A model generated the notes under the pieces. The model was not told where the DNA came from. It worked only from the letters and a program-made list of their open reading frames with translations, and searched no databases. Of a DNA stretch of 64,000 nucleotides, positions 9,422 to 17,283 are shown piece after piece. The position numbers and the translations under genes are program-made. The stretch spans positions 496,001-560,000 of the forward strand of contig NZ_VTWT01000001.1 of the NCBI RefSeq assembly GCF_008727925.1, written 5' to 3'. The stretch is from Adhaeribacter soli (GTDB lineage Bacteria > Bacteroidota > Bacteroidia > Cytophagales > Hymenobacteraceae). Within the stretch, counting starts at the first letter, position 1. Each line of letters begins with the position of its first letter.

Positions 9422-10429
9422 ATGTTACAACCTACAATTTTAGCAATAGAATCTTCCTGCGACGATACCTCGGCCGCCATTATCCGCGGGGGCAAAATAC
9501 TTGCCAATGTTGTCGCAACTCAGGCCGTGCACGAAAAATACGGCGGCGTAGTGCCGGAACTGGCCTCGCGCGCGCATCAGCAAAACATCATTCCGGTAGT
9601 GGAGCAGGCATTCCATACGGCAAATATAGCAAAAAGTGAACTCGCCGCGGTAGCTTTTACCCGTGGCCCCGGATTGCTCGGCGCTTTGCTCGTAGGAACA
9701 TCGTTTGCCAAATCGCTGGCCCTGGGCTTGGATATTCCGCTCATAGAGGTGAACCACATGCAGGCGCACATCCTGGCCCATTTCATCGATGAACCCAAAC
9801 CGAGTTTTCCTTTCCTGTGCCTTACCGTTAGCGGCGGCCATACCCAGCTGGTGCTAGTAAAAGACCACCTCGACATGGAAATTATCGGCCAGACCACCGA
9901 CGATGCCGTAGGCGAAGCCTTCGACAAATCGGCCAAATTGCTGGGCTTGCCTTACCCCGGCGGGCCGATGCTCGATAAACTGGCAGCCACCGGCAACCCC
10001 GACCGTTTTCAATTCCCGATCGTGAACCTGCTGGGCTACGACTTTTCTTTCAGCGGTATAAAAACGGCCATTATGTATTTCCTGAAAGAGCAAACGCAAC
10101 AAGATCCTGAATTTATAACGAAAAACCTGGCCGATTTATGCGCCAGCATCCAACAGGCCCTGATCAAAACCTTATTCAAGAAACTGATCCCGGCAGCAAA
10201 AGATCTGAACGTAAAGGAAATTGCCATTGCTGGCGGCGTTTCGGCCAATTCCGGCCTCCGGAAAGCGCTACAGGAACAAGGCGAAAAACTGGGCTGGAAC
10301 GTGTACATCCCTGCTTTCCAGTACTGTACCGATAACGCCGGTATGATCGCCATGGCGGCCCATTTCAAATACCTGAAAGGCGAATTTTCGGATCAATACG
10401 CCAGTCCGGAGCCTAGGCTGAAGTTTTAA
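9422..10429 (+). CDS. tsaD: tRNA N6-adenosine threonylcarbamoyltransferase TsaD
   Basis: The start chosen is the ATG at 9422, giving MLQPTILAIESSCDDTSAA; an upstream in-frame ATG at 9395 would extend into tamB and is not supported by the family. The 335-residue protein has the metal-binding HMQAH motif (His112, His116), the nucleotide-fold motifs SGGHTQL and FSFSGIKTA, and the C-terminal AGGVSANSGLR. TsaD transfers the threonylcarbamoyl group from its adenylate onto A37 of ANN-decoding tRNAs and works with TsaB, TsaC and TsaE, none of which are here. A large palindromic terminator follows 17 bp after the stop. Confidence 0.97.
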   Translation: MLQPTILAIESSCDDTSAAIIRGGKILANVVATQAVHEKYGGVVPELASRAHQQNIIPVVEQAFHTANIAKSELAAVAFTRGPGLLGALLVGTSFAKSLALGLDIPLIEVNHMQAHILAHFIDEPKPSFPFLCLTVSGGHTQLVLVKDHLDMEIIGQTTDDAVGEAFDKSAKLLGLPYPGGPMLDKLAATGNPDRFQFPIVNLLGYDFSFSGIKTAIMYFLKEQTQQDPEFITKNLADLCASIQQALIKTLFKKLIPAAKDLNVKEIAIAGGVSANSGLRKALQEQGEKLGWNVYIPAFQYCTDNAGMIAMAAHFKYLKGEFSDQYASPEPRLKF

Positions 10430-10446
10430 GAGAGGAATTTAGCTGA

Positions 10447-10516
10447 AAAGCTCCGTTAGCATTGGTAGCGTAGGGTTTAAACCCTACGCTACCAATGCTA
10501 ACGGAGCTTTTTTTAT
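10447..10516. terminator. Perfect 64-bp palindrome acting as likely bidirectional terminator
   Basis: Positions 10447-10510 form a perfect palindrome with two 32-nt arms and no spacer (left arm begins AAAGCTCCGTTAGC, right arm ends GCTAACGGAGCTTT), followed by a T run to 10515. It lies between the convergent tsaD and OmdA-like genes. The stem is far longer than a normal terminator needs, so it may be a dispersed palindromic element that took over terminator duty. Confidence 0.8.
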
Positions 10517-10608
10517 AAAATCGATACTATTTTGGTACAGAACGGCTTTCAGATACACTAAATCAAAGTTCAGGAAAAGGTCGAAAAATTGGCAACCCGG
10601 CTAACCAG

Positions 10609-11076
10609 TTACTTTTCACGCAGCATCGCTACTGTTTTCTCCAGCCGCCGTTGCCGGGTTTCCGGCTTTTTAGCTTCTTCGATCCATTTTACATATTCCT
10701 TCTGGTGGGTGTACGACATTTTATCGAAGGTTTGCTTTAAATCTGGTAAATCCTGCAAGGCTGCTTCCAGATCTTCCGGAATCTGAACCGTACGGAGCTC
10801 CAGATCAGGCCAGATCCTAACCATAACTGGATCGCCAAACGTCTTGTTTATCGCCTGCCGGACTTCTTTGATGACTATAAGTATGTGCTCGTTATTACCT
10901 ATGGGGGAAAGGGAACCCCGGTACGGATACCCATCAAAAGTGCAGCGGATCTTTACATTGCCTTTTTTGCCGTAAACCTCCGAAACTGAAAAGGGAAGGG
11001 TGATGTAGCTGGCATTCATGCTACCATGTTGTTCCAATACAGCTGTAAATTCCTGCAGATCCGGCGTGATGTTCAT
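10609..11076 (-). CDS. DUF1905 / YdeI-OmdA family protein
   Basis: A 155-residue soluble protein. The N-terminal ~95 residues match DUF1905 (SMNASYITLPFSVSEVYGKKG, FDGYPYRGSLSPIG). The C-terminal ~55 residues match the YdeI/OmpD-associated (OmdA) module, ending in WIEEAKKPETRQRRLEKTVAMLREK. The Y-x-x-W-I-E-x-A-K-x-x-E-T-R-x-R-R signature is typical. Some members are linked to bacteriocin resistance, but the biochemical role is unknown. It is transcribed toward tsaD and shares the palindromic terminator with it. Confidence 0.85.
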   Translation of the reverse strand: MNITPDLQEFTAVLEQHGSMNASYITLPFSVSEVYGKKGNVKIRCTFDGYPYRGSLSPIGNNEHILIVIKEVRQAINKTFGDPVMVRIWPDLELRTVQIPEDLEAALQDLPDLKQTFDKMSYTHQKEYVKWIEEAKKPETRQRRLEKTVAMLREK

Positions 11077-11187
11077 CCTAAATCAAAATAGTTCTTCCGC
11101 CTGAAGTTACAAAATGCTACGGAAAATAGCTGAAAAACTGCTTTGGTATCCTGCAATAATTCTAGGTCTGGCTCAAAACTCATGATT

Positions 11188-11336
11188 CATTGCCGTCTGC
11201 TTTAGCTGACGGAAACAAAGGCAATTTCCTTTATGGCTTTAGCCGAAATTTTATCAGCCATTTCTCCTGCAGATTGCATTTGGCTAAAGCCGCAATCAAA
11301 GCTACTTTAAACCGTCAGCTAAAGCAGACGGCAATG
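11188..11336. repeat. Nested inverted repeat with perfect 25-bp arms
   Basis: Outer arms 11188-11212 (CATTGCCGTCTGCTTTAGC...) and 11312-11336 are exact reverse complements over 25 bp. Inside the 99-bp loop a second pair, GGCTTTAGCC near 11233 and GGCTAAAGCC near 11282, nests. No gene fits here. It belongs to the same general class as the elements at 20330, 20551, 49548 and 61027. Confidence 0.85.
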
Positions 11337-11385
11337 AAGTTTTTTATCCTGAAAAGTGTAGCGTTTATATACCATTCAGAAAAAC

Positions 11386-12945
11386 TTAATGGCTGGCAAG
11401 GGGCGCTTCTTCCTTTTGGGCTTCCACCAGACGAGTATCCGGCAACTCTTCCCCACAACTGCACAAAACCTCGCGCTTCACGGGAGCTGTTTTATAATGA
11501 TCCAGGGTTACTTCCTTCATGTAAATTACTTCCAGCTGTTTTACCTGATCTTCCGGCGCTACGCTTTCATTCCAGATGCGCATCATGTAATTGCAGTAAT
11601 ACGGGCGCATCCAGCTGGTATTCACAAATAAATAATTCTCGGAATACTTGCGCCACCGGTCGTTTTTAAAGAGGGAAACCACGGCTTCCGGTTTTTCATA
11701 GGTCAGGTCGAGGCCGTTGCGGTTCAGGTCTTTTAATTTTCCGGCGGTGGTTTTGCCTTCCAGAATGTACCAGCCATCGTCTTTAAAAACCGCCGGCGAA
11801 AACATGCCCCAATTTTGGTCTACGCGCAACCAGTAACCCAGCCAACGGACATCTTCGGGCATTTTAACCGGCCTTTGCGGCGTATTGTCGAGGTTCCACC
11901 AAATAGTATAAGCCAGAATAAAGGTTACTAGTCCTTCGCGGATATAATTTATATGCCCCAGGTGTTTCGGATTACAGCTTATGCCAAAGGAACCCTGCAG
12001 GGAAAAAGGGTAGGCCTGACGGCTGCAAAAGTCGATGGCCCGGTTGCAGAGACCCGAAACCGGCGGCAGCAACTTCCGCTCGATCCAGTCCATTTGCCTG
12101 GTCGGAATTAAGCCCAGTAAAGAGATCAGGTTTATGAGGTAAAAGAGCCCGACGAAAAGGGTAAGGCTGATGCCCAGATGCAATCCCGCCAGCGCACCAA
12201 TTACCAGCATCCGGAAAAAGGAATTGTAAACCGGCACCAGCAGGAGGAAAGGTAAAAGCAGCTCGGTATAATAAACGGCAAAAGTGAGGTACTTCAGTTC
12301 ATCGTAGAAGGGATAAAGCAGTTTGCCGACGGGAAGCAGGATTTGGTCCAGGCTCAGGGCGTAGTAAATGGCCGTGCCTTCCAGCCGCCATTCGGGGGCA
12401 TGCTTTAACAGGGCCGTACAGAAATAAAGGAGGAAGATCTGCAAGACCAGGGCAACCGTAGCCGCACTGAAATATTGTGTATTTTCCGGCGGACAGCTTT
12501 TCCGGGTATCCAGGGAATAAAAAGTACCCCAGGGCAGGAATATCCCCCAGAACAACAGCATCCGCACCAGGTCGTCGCCGCCCTGCAAGATCATGGGGTT
12601 CCGGTTCTGGAGCGATACCAGAAAAGCCCAGCTTAAAATGGTAGCCAGCCGCGTTTTATAGCCCAGCATTAGGGCAATGGCAAATACCGCCGCCAGTATA
12701 AAATAGAGCGCCTGGATCTGCCACAAGCCACTGCTGGTATGGAAGGAAAAGAAAAATGGGTTCCAGGCGTGTTCGAACAGAACGGGCAAAGGCAGGGTGC
12801 CGGAATTCGAATAATGCGCTTCCAGATCCGTGGCGCGGGTATACAGGTCGATCAAAAGCAAAGCGCCCAGCCCGATCCGGAGCAGACCCAGAGCCCGGAG
12901 ATCGAGCGTAAACGTTTTCTGAAAGTATAAACGCAGGTAATTCAT
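11386..12945 (-). CDS. HTTM-domain membrane protein (vitamin K-dependent carboxylase-like)
   Basis: A 519-residue polytopic protein. The N-terminus (LRALGLLRIGLGALLLIDLYTRATDLEAHYSNSGTLP) is the recognisable start of the HTTM domain, the membrane core related to vitamin K-dependent gamma-carboxylase; about seven hydrophobic segments follow. The C-terminal ~170 residues are soluble (WGMFSPAVFKDDGWYILEG) and end in a Cys pair, LCSCGEELP. Bacterial HTTM proteins have no settled function. The nearby DCC protein at 15185 belongs to a family often found beside or fused to HTTM domains, but here two repeat proteins intervene and the strands differ. Confidence 0.85.
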   Translation of the reverse strand: MNYLRLYFQKTFTLDLRALGLLRIGLGALLLIDLYTRATDLEAHYSNSGTLPLPVLFEHAWNPFFFSFHTSSGLWQIQALYFILAAVFAIALMLGYKTRLATILSWAFLVSLQNRNPMILQGGDDLVRMLLFWGIFLPWGTFYSLDTRKSCPPENTQYFSAATVALVLQIFLLYFCTALLKHAPEWRLEGTAIYYALSLDQILLPVGKLLYPFYDELKYLTFAVYYTELLLPFLLLVPVYNSFFRMLVIGALAGLHLGISLTLFVGLFYLINLISLLGLIPTRQMDWIERKLLPPVSGLCNRAIDFCSRQAYPFSLQGSFGISCNPKHLGHINYIREGLVTFILAYTIWWNLDNTPQRPVKMPEDVRWLGYWLRVDQNWGMFSPAVFKDDGWYILEGKTTAGKLKDLNRNGLDLTYEKPEAVVSLFKNDRWRKYSENYLFVNTSWMRPYYCNYMMRIWNESVAPEDQVKQLEVIYMKEVTLDHYKTAPVKREVLCSCGEELPDTRLVEAQKEEAPLASH

Positions 12946-12978
12946 CTGTCAGAAATAATTTAGCATGGTAGAATAAAC

Positions 12979-13010
12979 AAAAGGCAAATACTTACGGGTA
13001 TTTGCCTTTT
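12979..13010 (-). terminator. Terminator of the first Thr-Ser-Gly repeat gene
   Basis: Perfect 12-bp arms (AAAAGGCAAATA and TATTTGCCTTTT) enclose an 8-nt loop. It lies 20 bp past the stop of the minus-strand gene at 13030 and just upstream of the HTTM gene, with T-rich sequence on both sides. Confidence 0.85.
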
Positions 13011-13029
13011 TATGGAAGATTTCAAAGCA

Positions 13030-13701
13030 TTAGCGGCCCGAAGTTGTTCCGCCGGTAGAGCCCGAAGTAGAGCCGCCACCGTCGGTAGTAGAACCTGAAG
13101 TCATGCCCCCGCCGGTAGAACCCGAAGTAGTACTACCGGTAGTAGAGCCGGAAGTGGTGCGGCCACCGGTAGTGCTTCGTCCGGTGGTGCTACCGGAAGT
13201 AGAGCCGGTGGTCATTGTACCGCTCGTGCTTCCGGAAGTAGAACCAGATGTGGAACCGGATGTGCTACGGCCACTGGTAGTACCGGAAGTACTGCCCGAT
13301 TTAGCTTTGCCGGATTTGTGCTTTTCCGATTTTTTATGATTGGAAGTGGTGCCGGAAGTAGTACCGCTGGTCGAATGGCCGGATGTTGTTCCGGAGGTCA
13401 TCGTGCCGCTGGTTGAACCTGACGTTGAACCAGAAGTCATGGTGCCGGAAGTTGTCCCGTTAGTTGTACTTCCATTGGTGGTTCCAGAGGTAGTGCGGCC
13501 CCCGTTCGTGCTGCCGGAAGTTGTGCCGGATGTCATACTGGTTGTGCTTCCTCCGGTGGTCCCGGAAGTAGTTCTGCCGGTTGTGCCTGAAGTGGTTCCC
13601 TGTTTAACTACGTTGCCGTTTTTAGAACCTGTGGCAGATGCCCCGGTGGAAGCAGCTGCCAGAAAAGAAAGTGCAAGAACCGAAAGGTAAATTTTCTTCA
13701 T
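13030..13701 (-). CDS. Exported Thr/Ser/Gly repeat protein (paralogue 1)
   Basis: A 223-residue protein with a Sec signal peptide (MKKIYLSVLALSFLAAASTGASA). The mature part is almost entirely T-S-G repeats (TSGTTSG, GSTSG, GMTSG), broken once near residues 122-140 by a Lys/His-rich patch, NHKKSEKHKSGKAKSG. It has no Cys, almost no aromatic residues and no hydrophobic core, so it should be disordered and secreted or periplasmic. A paralogue follows at 14096. The repeats are degenerate at DNA level, which argues for protein-level selection. Function unknown; a matrix, surface-hydration or glycan-acceptor role (dense Ser/Thr) are possibilities only. Confidence 0.75.
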   Translation of the reverse strand: MKKIYLSVLALSFLAAASTGASATGSKNGNVVKQGTTSGTTGRTTSGTTGGSTTSMTSGTTSGSTNGGRTTSGTTNGSTTNGTTSGTMTSGSTSGSTSGTMTSGTTSGHSTSGTTSGTTSNHKKSEKHKSGKAKSGSTSGTTSGRSTSGSTSGSTSGSTSGTMTTGSTSGSTTGRSTTGGRTTSGSTTGSTTSGSTGGGMTSGSTTDGGGSTSGSTGGTTSGR

Positions 13702-14050
13702 AAATTTAATTTAATAAAGTTGAACAGTAGGTTTTATGGCGAGCTGTATTACGGCGCTGCTGCCGCAGGGTTGAAGGATTTGGGTGAAGGAAGCAAAATG
13801 AATAGGGCAATTAATTGCTCATAAATGCCAAAAGGTATTCATATCTTGGTTTTTTGCCAGGGTCTTGTTAAACGTATGTTCAAATCCGTTTTTAAGGGCG
13901 CAAAGTGGCGTTATCTGGAACTGAATTGGACTTTCGGAACTTCAAAGCAACACCCTCAAGTATGAAGAAAGCGAAAGGCAGGTTCCGGTAGGTACAAGTT
14001 ACAGCGCAAAGTATGAGTTCTGACAGTTCTGAAAGTAAGACCAGAAGAAT
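13702..14050. other. Intergenic region between the two repeat-protein genes
   Basis: About 350 bp without a credible gene. It should hold the promoter and leader of the minus-strand gene ending at 13030. I see no strong palindrome or repeat in it. Confidence 0.5.
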
Positions 14051-14084
14051 AAAAGGACAGGTAGTTATTACCTGCCCTTTTTGA
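14051..14084 (-). terminator. Terminator of the second Thr-Ser-Gly repeat gene
   Basis: Arms around AAAAGGACAGGTA and TACCTGCCCTTTTT (one mismatch) enclose a 4-5 nt loop, 12 bp past the stop at 14096 on the minus strand. Confidence 0.8.
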
Positions 14085-14095
14085 ATGATCCGGCC

Positions 14096-14713
14096 TTACC
14101 GGGTGGTGGATCCGGAAGTTGTGCCTGTGGTTGTCCGGCCGCTGGTAGAACCGCTGGTGGTACCTGAAGTCATTCCGGTGGTAGAACCTGAAGTCATTCC
14201 AGAGGTTGTTCCGGAGGTAGTACCAGATGTAGTTCCAGAGGTCATGCCGCCGGTAGTACCCGAAGTCATGGACGTAGTGGAACCGGAAGTAGTACCTGAT
14301 GTCATGGAAGTGGTGGAACCGGAAGTAGTACCTGATGTGGTTCCGGAGGTCATTCCAGTGGTAGAACCTGAAGTGGTACCAGAAGTAGTTCCGGAGGTCA
14401 TCCCAGTTGTAGAACCTGAAGTAGTACCTGACGTCATTCCTCCGGTAGTAGTTCCTGAGGTCATGCCGCCGGTTGTACCTGAAGTCATGCCGGAAGTAGA
14501 GCCGGAGGTGGTTCCGGAGGTCGTTCTACTTGTAGTACCGGAAGTAGTTCCACTGGTGGTGCCATACCCGGTGGTCGTTCGGGTATTGGTGGTAGTGCCG
14601 TTCATGGAGCCGGAGGTGGTTCCGTTCGAACCGTTATTACTCCGGGAGCAAGCCATAAAGGCCGACGAGAAAATTACCGAAGCGCTTAAAATGGTGAGGT
14701 AGGTTTTCTTCAT
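14096..14713 (-). CDS. Thr/Ser/Gly/Met repeat lipoprotein (paralogue 2)
   Basis: The ATG at 14711-14713 is chosen because it opens a signal peptide, MKKTYLTILSASVIFSSAFMAC, ending in a lipobox-like FMAC; the reading frame extends upstream without a signal. The 205-residue product would be a lipoprotein whose body is TSGTTSG, TSGSTTG and TSGMTSG repeats, richer in Met than paralogue 1. Several 20-30 residue blocks recur in tandem (GMTSGTTSGTTSGSTT), suggesting expansion by slippage. The lipid anchor versus cleavable signal of paralogue 1 suggests paired surface-bound and released forms, which is inference. Confidence 0.72.
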   Translation of the reverse strand: MKKTYLTILSASVIFSSAFMACSRSNNGSNGTTSGSMNGTTTNTRTTTGYGTTSGTTSGTTSRTTSGTTSGSTSGMTSGTTGGMTSGTTTGGMTSGTTSGSTTGMTSGTTSGTTSGSTTGMTSGTTSGTTSGSTTSMTSGTTSGSTTSMTSGTTGGMTSGTTSGTTSGTTSGMTSGSTTGMTSGTTSGSTSGRTTTGTTSGSTTR

Positions 14714-15184
14714 AGTTCTGTTTTTTAAAATAACGGGTGAAATTAAATTGCTTGAAGCATGGCTATTAGCCTTTTTGAAAGATGAGGAATTATACGGGGC
14801 AATTTTCAGGGTGTTAACCCAGAAAACCACCGGTTTATACTTAAATGCAGGTGAAAAACACGTAGTTAACAGCCTGAAACCCGGAATGTTTATATAAAAG
14901 GAACAGCGCTTTGGCTTTACTTTGACAATTGTTAATTAGCGGTTCTTTAGAAAAGCCCGGCCATTCTGAAATGTTATACTGCAATTCGTGGTAACTTGTC
15001 CGGTATTTAACTAAAAAATAAAACCGGTTCGTAAAATATTTATTTTGCTTATAACCTAAGGACGCGTAATTTGGTAAAATAAGGCAGGAAATTGCCGCCG
15101 GTTTCCTGTTCGCTCCGGAAATGAAGCTGCCGCTTTTATTCCCGGCTAAAAGAGGCAGACAACCCATTCTGAAAAACTATCCTT
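14714..15184. other. Intergenic region without a supported gene
   Basis: About 470 bp. A 108-codon minus-strand open frame exists at 14841-15167 but has no signal or family resemblance and looks accidental. The region should hold the promoters of the divergent repeat-lipoprotein and DCC genes; I see no clear consensus box. Confidence 0.45.
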
Positions 15185-15586
15185 ATGCCCGATAATCAAG
15201 CCATTATATTCTTCGACGGGGTTTGTAACCTGTGCAACGGGTTTGTGCAGTTCGTGATCCGCTACGATAAAGGAGGCTATTTCAGGTTTGCCTCGCTCCA
15301 GTCCGAAGAAGCCAGACCTTACCTGACCGGCAACGGGATCGATCCGTCGGAGCTGGGTACGGTGGTGCTGTATGAGAACGGGAAATGCTACACCCGCTCC
15401 ACGGCTGCCTTACGGATCTTCAGGCGCCTTTCCGGAGCCTGGTCATTACTTTTTGCGGGTATTATCATACCGTCTTTCCTTCGCGATGTGGTGTATAATT
15501 TTGTAGCGCATAACCGTTACCGCTGGTTCGGTCAGAAGGAAAGCTGCATGTTGCCTACCCCGGAATTGAGAAGCCGGTTTCTGTAG
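15185..15586 (+). CDS. DCC-family thiol-disulfide oxidoreductase-like protein (DUF393)
   Basis: A 133-residue protein with the family signature FFDGVCNLCNGFVQFVI: Asp, then Cys-x-x-Cys, near residues 10-26. The family name comes from this D-x-x-C-x-x-C pattern and the fold is predicted to be thioredoxin-like. Middle motifs RFASLQSEEA and the C-terminal RYRWFGQKESCMLPTPELRSRFL also fit. The substrate is unknown. Members are often encoded next to or fused with HTTM proteins, and an HTTM gene lies 2.2 kb away at 11386. Confidence 0.9.
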   Translation: MPDNQAIIFFDGVCNLCNGFVQFVIRYDKGGYFRFASLQSEEARPYLTGNGIDPSELGTVVLYENGKCYTRSTAALRIFRRLSGAWSLLFAGIIIPSFLRDVVYNFVAHNRYRWFGQKESCMLPTPELRSRFL

Positions 15587-15670
15587 GCGGTAGCATTCTG
15601 CAGTTTTTTTATAGGTAGGGAGTCATTTTGGCTGACCAATACCGGTTGCAGGGTACTTCCTGATTTTGAT

Positions 15671-16828
15671 TTATTCCTGCAACACCAATTCCCTTTGCTG
15701 GGGCTGCTCATAAACCAAACCGTTTTTCCGGAATTCCCCCATCAGCAGGTCCACTACTTTGCTGTAGGACTGTACCCCATCGGTCTGGCTGTTAGCTTTC
15801 AGGAATTTGTCGTGAATATACCGGCCGGCAATTTCTATCGGATTGTCGAAGCTATTCCAGTAGTTGCGGGTTGCTTCCAGGTCACAGATAACGCCCGGGC
15901 TAAGCATTTCACGGTGCCGGTAATAAGCTGAAGAATCTTCCTGGTAAAGCCGGTTAAGCGTATAGCGCACCCCCAGTAAACTGCCCGCATACCGAAAGGC
16001 CGGTTCCGGGTGAAGCTGGCAGGCCAGAAACGCTACAAAATTGGCTTCCGACTCGGAAGCAATGCCGATCTGGTGCGCCATTTCGTGGCTAACGGTTTCG
16101 GGAAGCAGGTAAGGCGGCGGATCCATGTTCACGTAGGCTTCGCCGGTGAAAGGGAAATAAATTCCTGCAATGCCCAGATAAGACATAATTTCCGGCGCCA
16201 GCGCGCTTTTTACCGAGGGCCGTTCATAAAGTAGCTCGGGATATTTTTGCGCAAGCGGATCGTAACCCAAAGGGGCTTTCGCCAGGATCTGCTCGTGGCT
16301 GAGCGGATAAGAAAAATGGATTAAGGAATCAGAAGTGAGTTGGCGGCGGCTTTCATTAGCCATTTCAATTAGGCGTGCACTCATCTCCGCCAGTTCGGTT
16401 CGTGTAAAGTCTTTCGTATCCAGTTTTACAATTTCATGAACAGGCCGGCGGTAATAATTCAGCCCCCACATAAAGTTGAACAGAAAGTAAAATCCCGAAA
16501 TAATGGTAAGGGTACCGAAACCAAAATCCAGGGCGAATTGTCTCTTCCCGATCGTTTTCTTTAAAAGTTTTTTTACGAGCCAGGCTATCCAGAACAGAAT
16601 TCCGGCAATGAAGCTGTAAAGCAGAAACTGCCCCAAGGGGAAGGGAGTCCAGCCAGAGGTAATACGCAAGGCCAGACTTAGGTGCTTATAAAAGGATCCC
16701 GTATAGAACTGTTCTATCCATTCCGTATTTTTAGTTACCAGCTGTAGCAGTAACATCTGCAGCGGAAGGCTTAGAAGCAGAAACGTTTTTCCTGCTTTGC
16801 CAAGTAATATTTCCTTTTTGGTCTTCAC
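15671..16828 (-). CDS. DUF3810 membrane-anchored putative zinc metallopeptidase
   Basis: A 385-residue protein with three N-terminal hydrophobic helices (about residues 14-32, 62-86, 103-122) and a C-terminal soluble domain. That domain has an HExxH zinc motif, HEMAH at residues 248-252, followed by ESEANFVAFLAC, where the downstream Glu is the probable third ligand. WGLNYYRRPVHE just after the last helix is typical of DUF3810. Peptidase activity is inferred from the motif only. It is convergent with the DCC gene. Confidence 0.88.
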   Translation of the reverse strand: MKTKKEILLGKAGKTFLLLSLPLQMLLLQLVTKNTEWIEQFYTGSFYKHLSLALRITSGWTPFPLGQFLLYSFIAGILFWIAWLVKKLLKKTIGKRQFALDFGFGTLTIISGFYFLFNFMWGLNYYRRPVHEIVKLDTKDFTRTELAEMSARLIEMANESRRQLTSDSLIHFSYPLSHEQILAKAPLGYDPLAQKYPELLYERPSVKSALAPEIMSYLGIAGIYFPFTGEAYVNMDPPPYLLPETVSHEMAHQIGIASESEANFVAFLACQLHPEPAFRYAGSLLGVRYTLNRLYQEDSSAYYRHREMLSPGVICDLEATRNYWNSFDNPIEIAGRYIHDKFLKANSQTDGVQSYSKVVDLLMGEFRKNGLVYEQPQQRELVLQE

Positions 16829-17283
16829 GCTGTTGATATGCCTTTTTATAATGTAAACACTCGAATGTTGTTTTTATTACTGGCGAAGCAAATATTTTAA
16901 CAAATGGATTCACCGGATTTCAGAAAAAAGCATAATGAAGTTCGCTCAGGCAAGTAAAGGCACTTGTTTTTATTCGTAAGCAGAAAGACATTCCTTTCAA
17001 TTTTTAAAAAAAAATTAGTTGCTGCTGAAATTCCGGAAACATTGGGGCAGATGTTCGGTTTAGTAGCCGGAACTCAACAGATAAAGGGGAGTCAAATAAC
17101 TTTTACAGGCTCGTTTCGAAGCTGGCTGACTTAGGCAACTTTAAAAAACAGGTTTATGAATATGTTTGATTACCTGTGTATTTTATTTAGTTTTTTTTTA
17201 AACCCTAAAAATAAAAGGTCGTTTAAGTACGAACGAACTTCATCTTCAACAATCTTTTTTTCAACCATAAAAAATCATTTAAA
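16829..17283. other. Intergenic region with leader of the Gly-Ser-Tyr protein gene
   Basis: About 455 bp between divergent genes, rich in T and A runs toward the right. It contains the candidate promoter listed at 17140-17168 and an A-rich leader ending in CATTTAAA just before the ATG at 17284. No gene was found. Confidence 0.5.
17140..17168 (+). promoter_or_regulatory. Candidate Bacteroidota-type promoter before the Gly-Ser-Tyr gene
   Basis: TATGTTTG at 17161-17168 matches the Bacteroidota -7 box TAnnTTTG exactly. TTTA at 17140-17143, 17 bp upstream, is one mismatch from the -33 TTTG. This would give a leader of about 105 nt. Confidence 0.4.

Noticed and set aside
11190-11669. Plus-strand 159-codon frame
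   Set aside because: It crosses the nested inverted repeat and the antisense of the HTTM gene; not a real gene.
14085-14702. Long plus-strand frame (205 codons) rich in Val-Pro-Glu repeats, and similar frames at 13103-13339 and 13340-13690
   Set aside because: They are the exact antisense of the Thr-Ser-Gly repeat genes; low-complexity coding leaves the opposite frame open. They lack signals, while the minus-strand frames have signal peptides and terminators.
14841-15167. 108-codon minus-strand frame upstream of the repeat lipoprotein
   Set aside because: No family resemblance, no leader signal, mixed composition unlike nearby genes; looks accidental in a promoter-containing gap.
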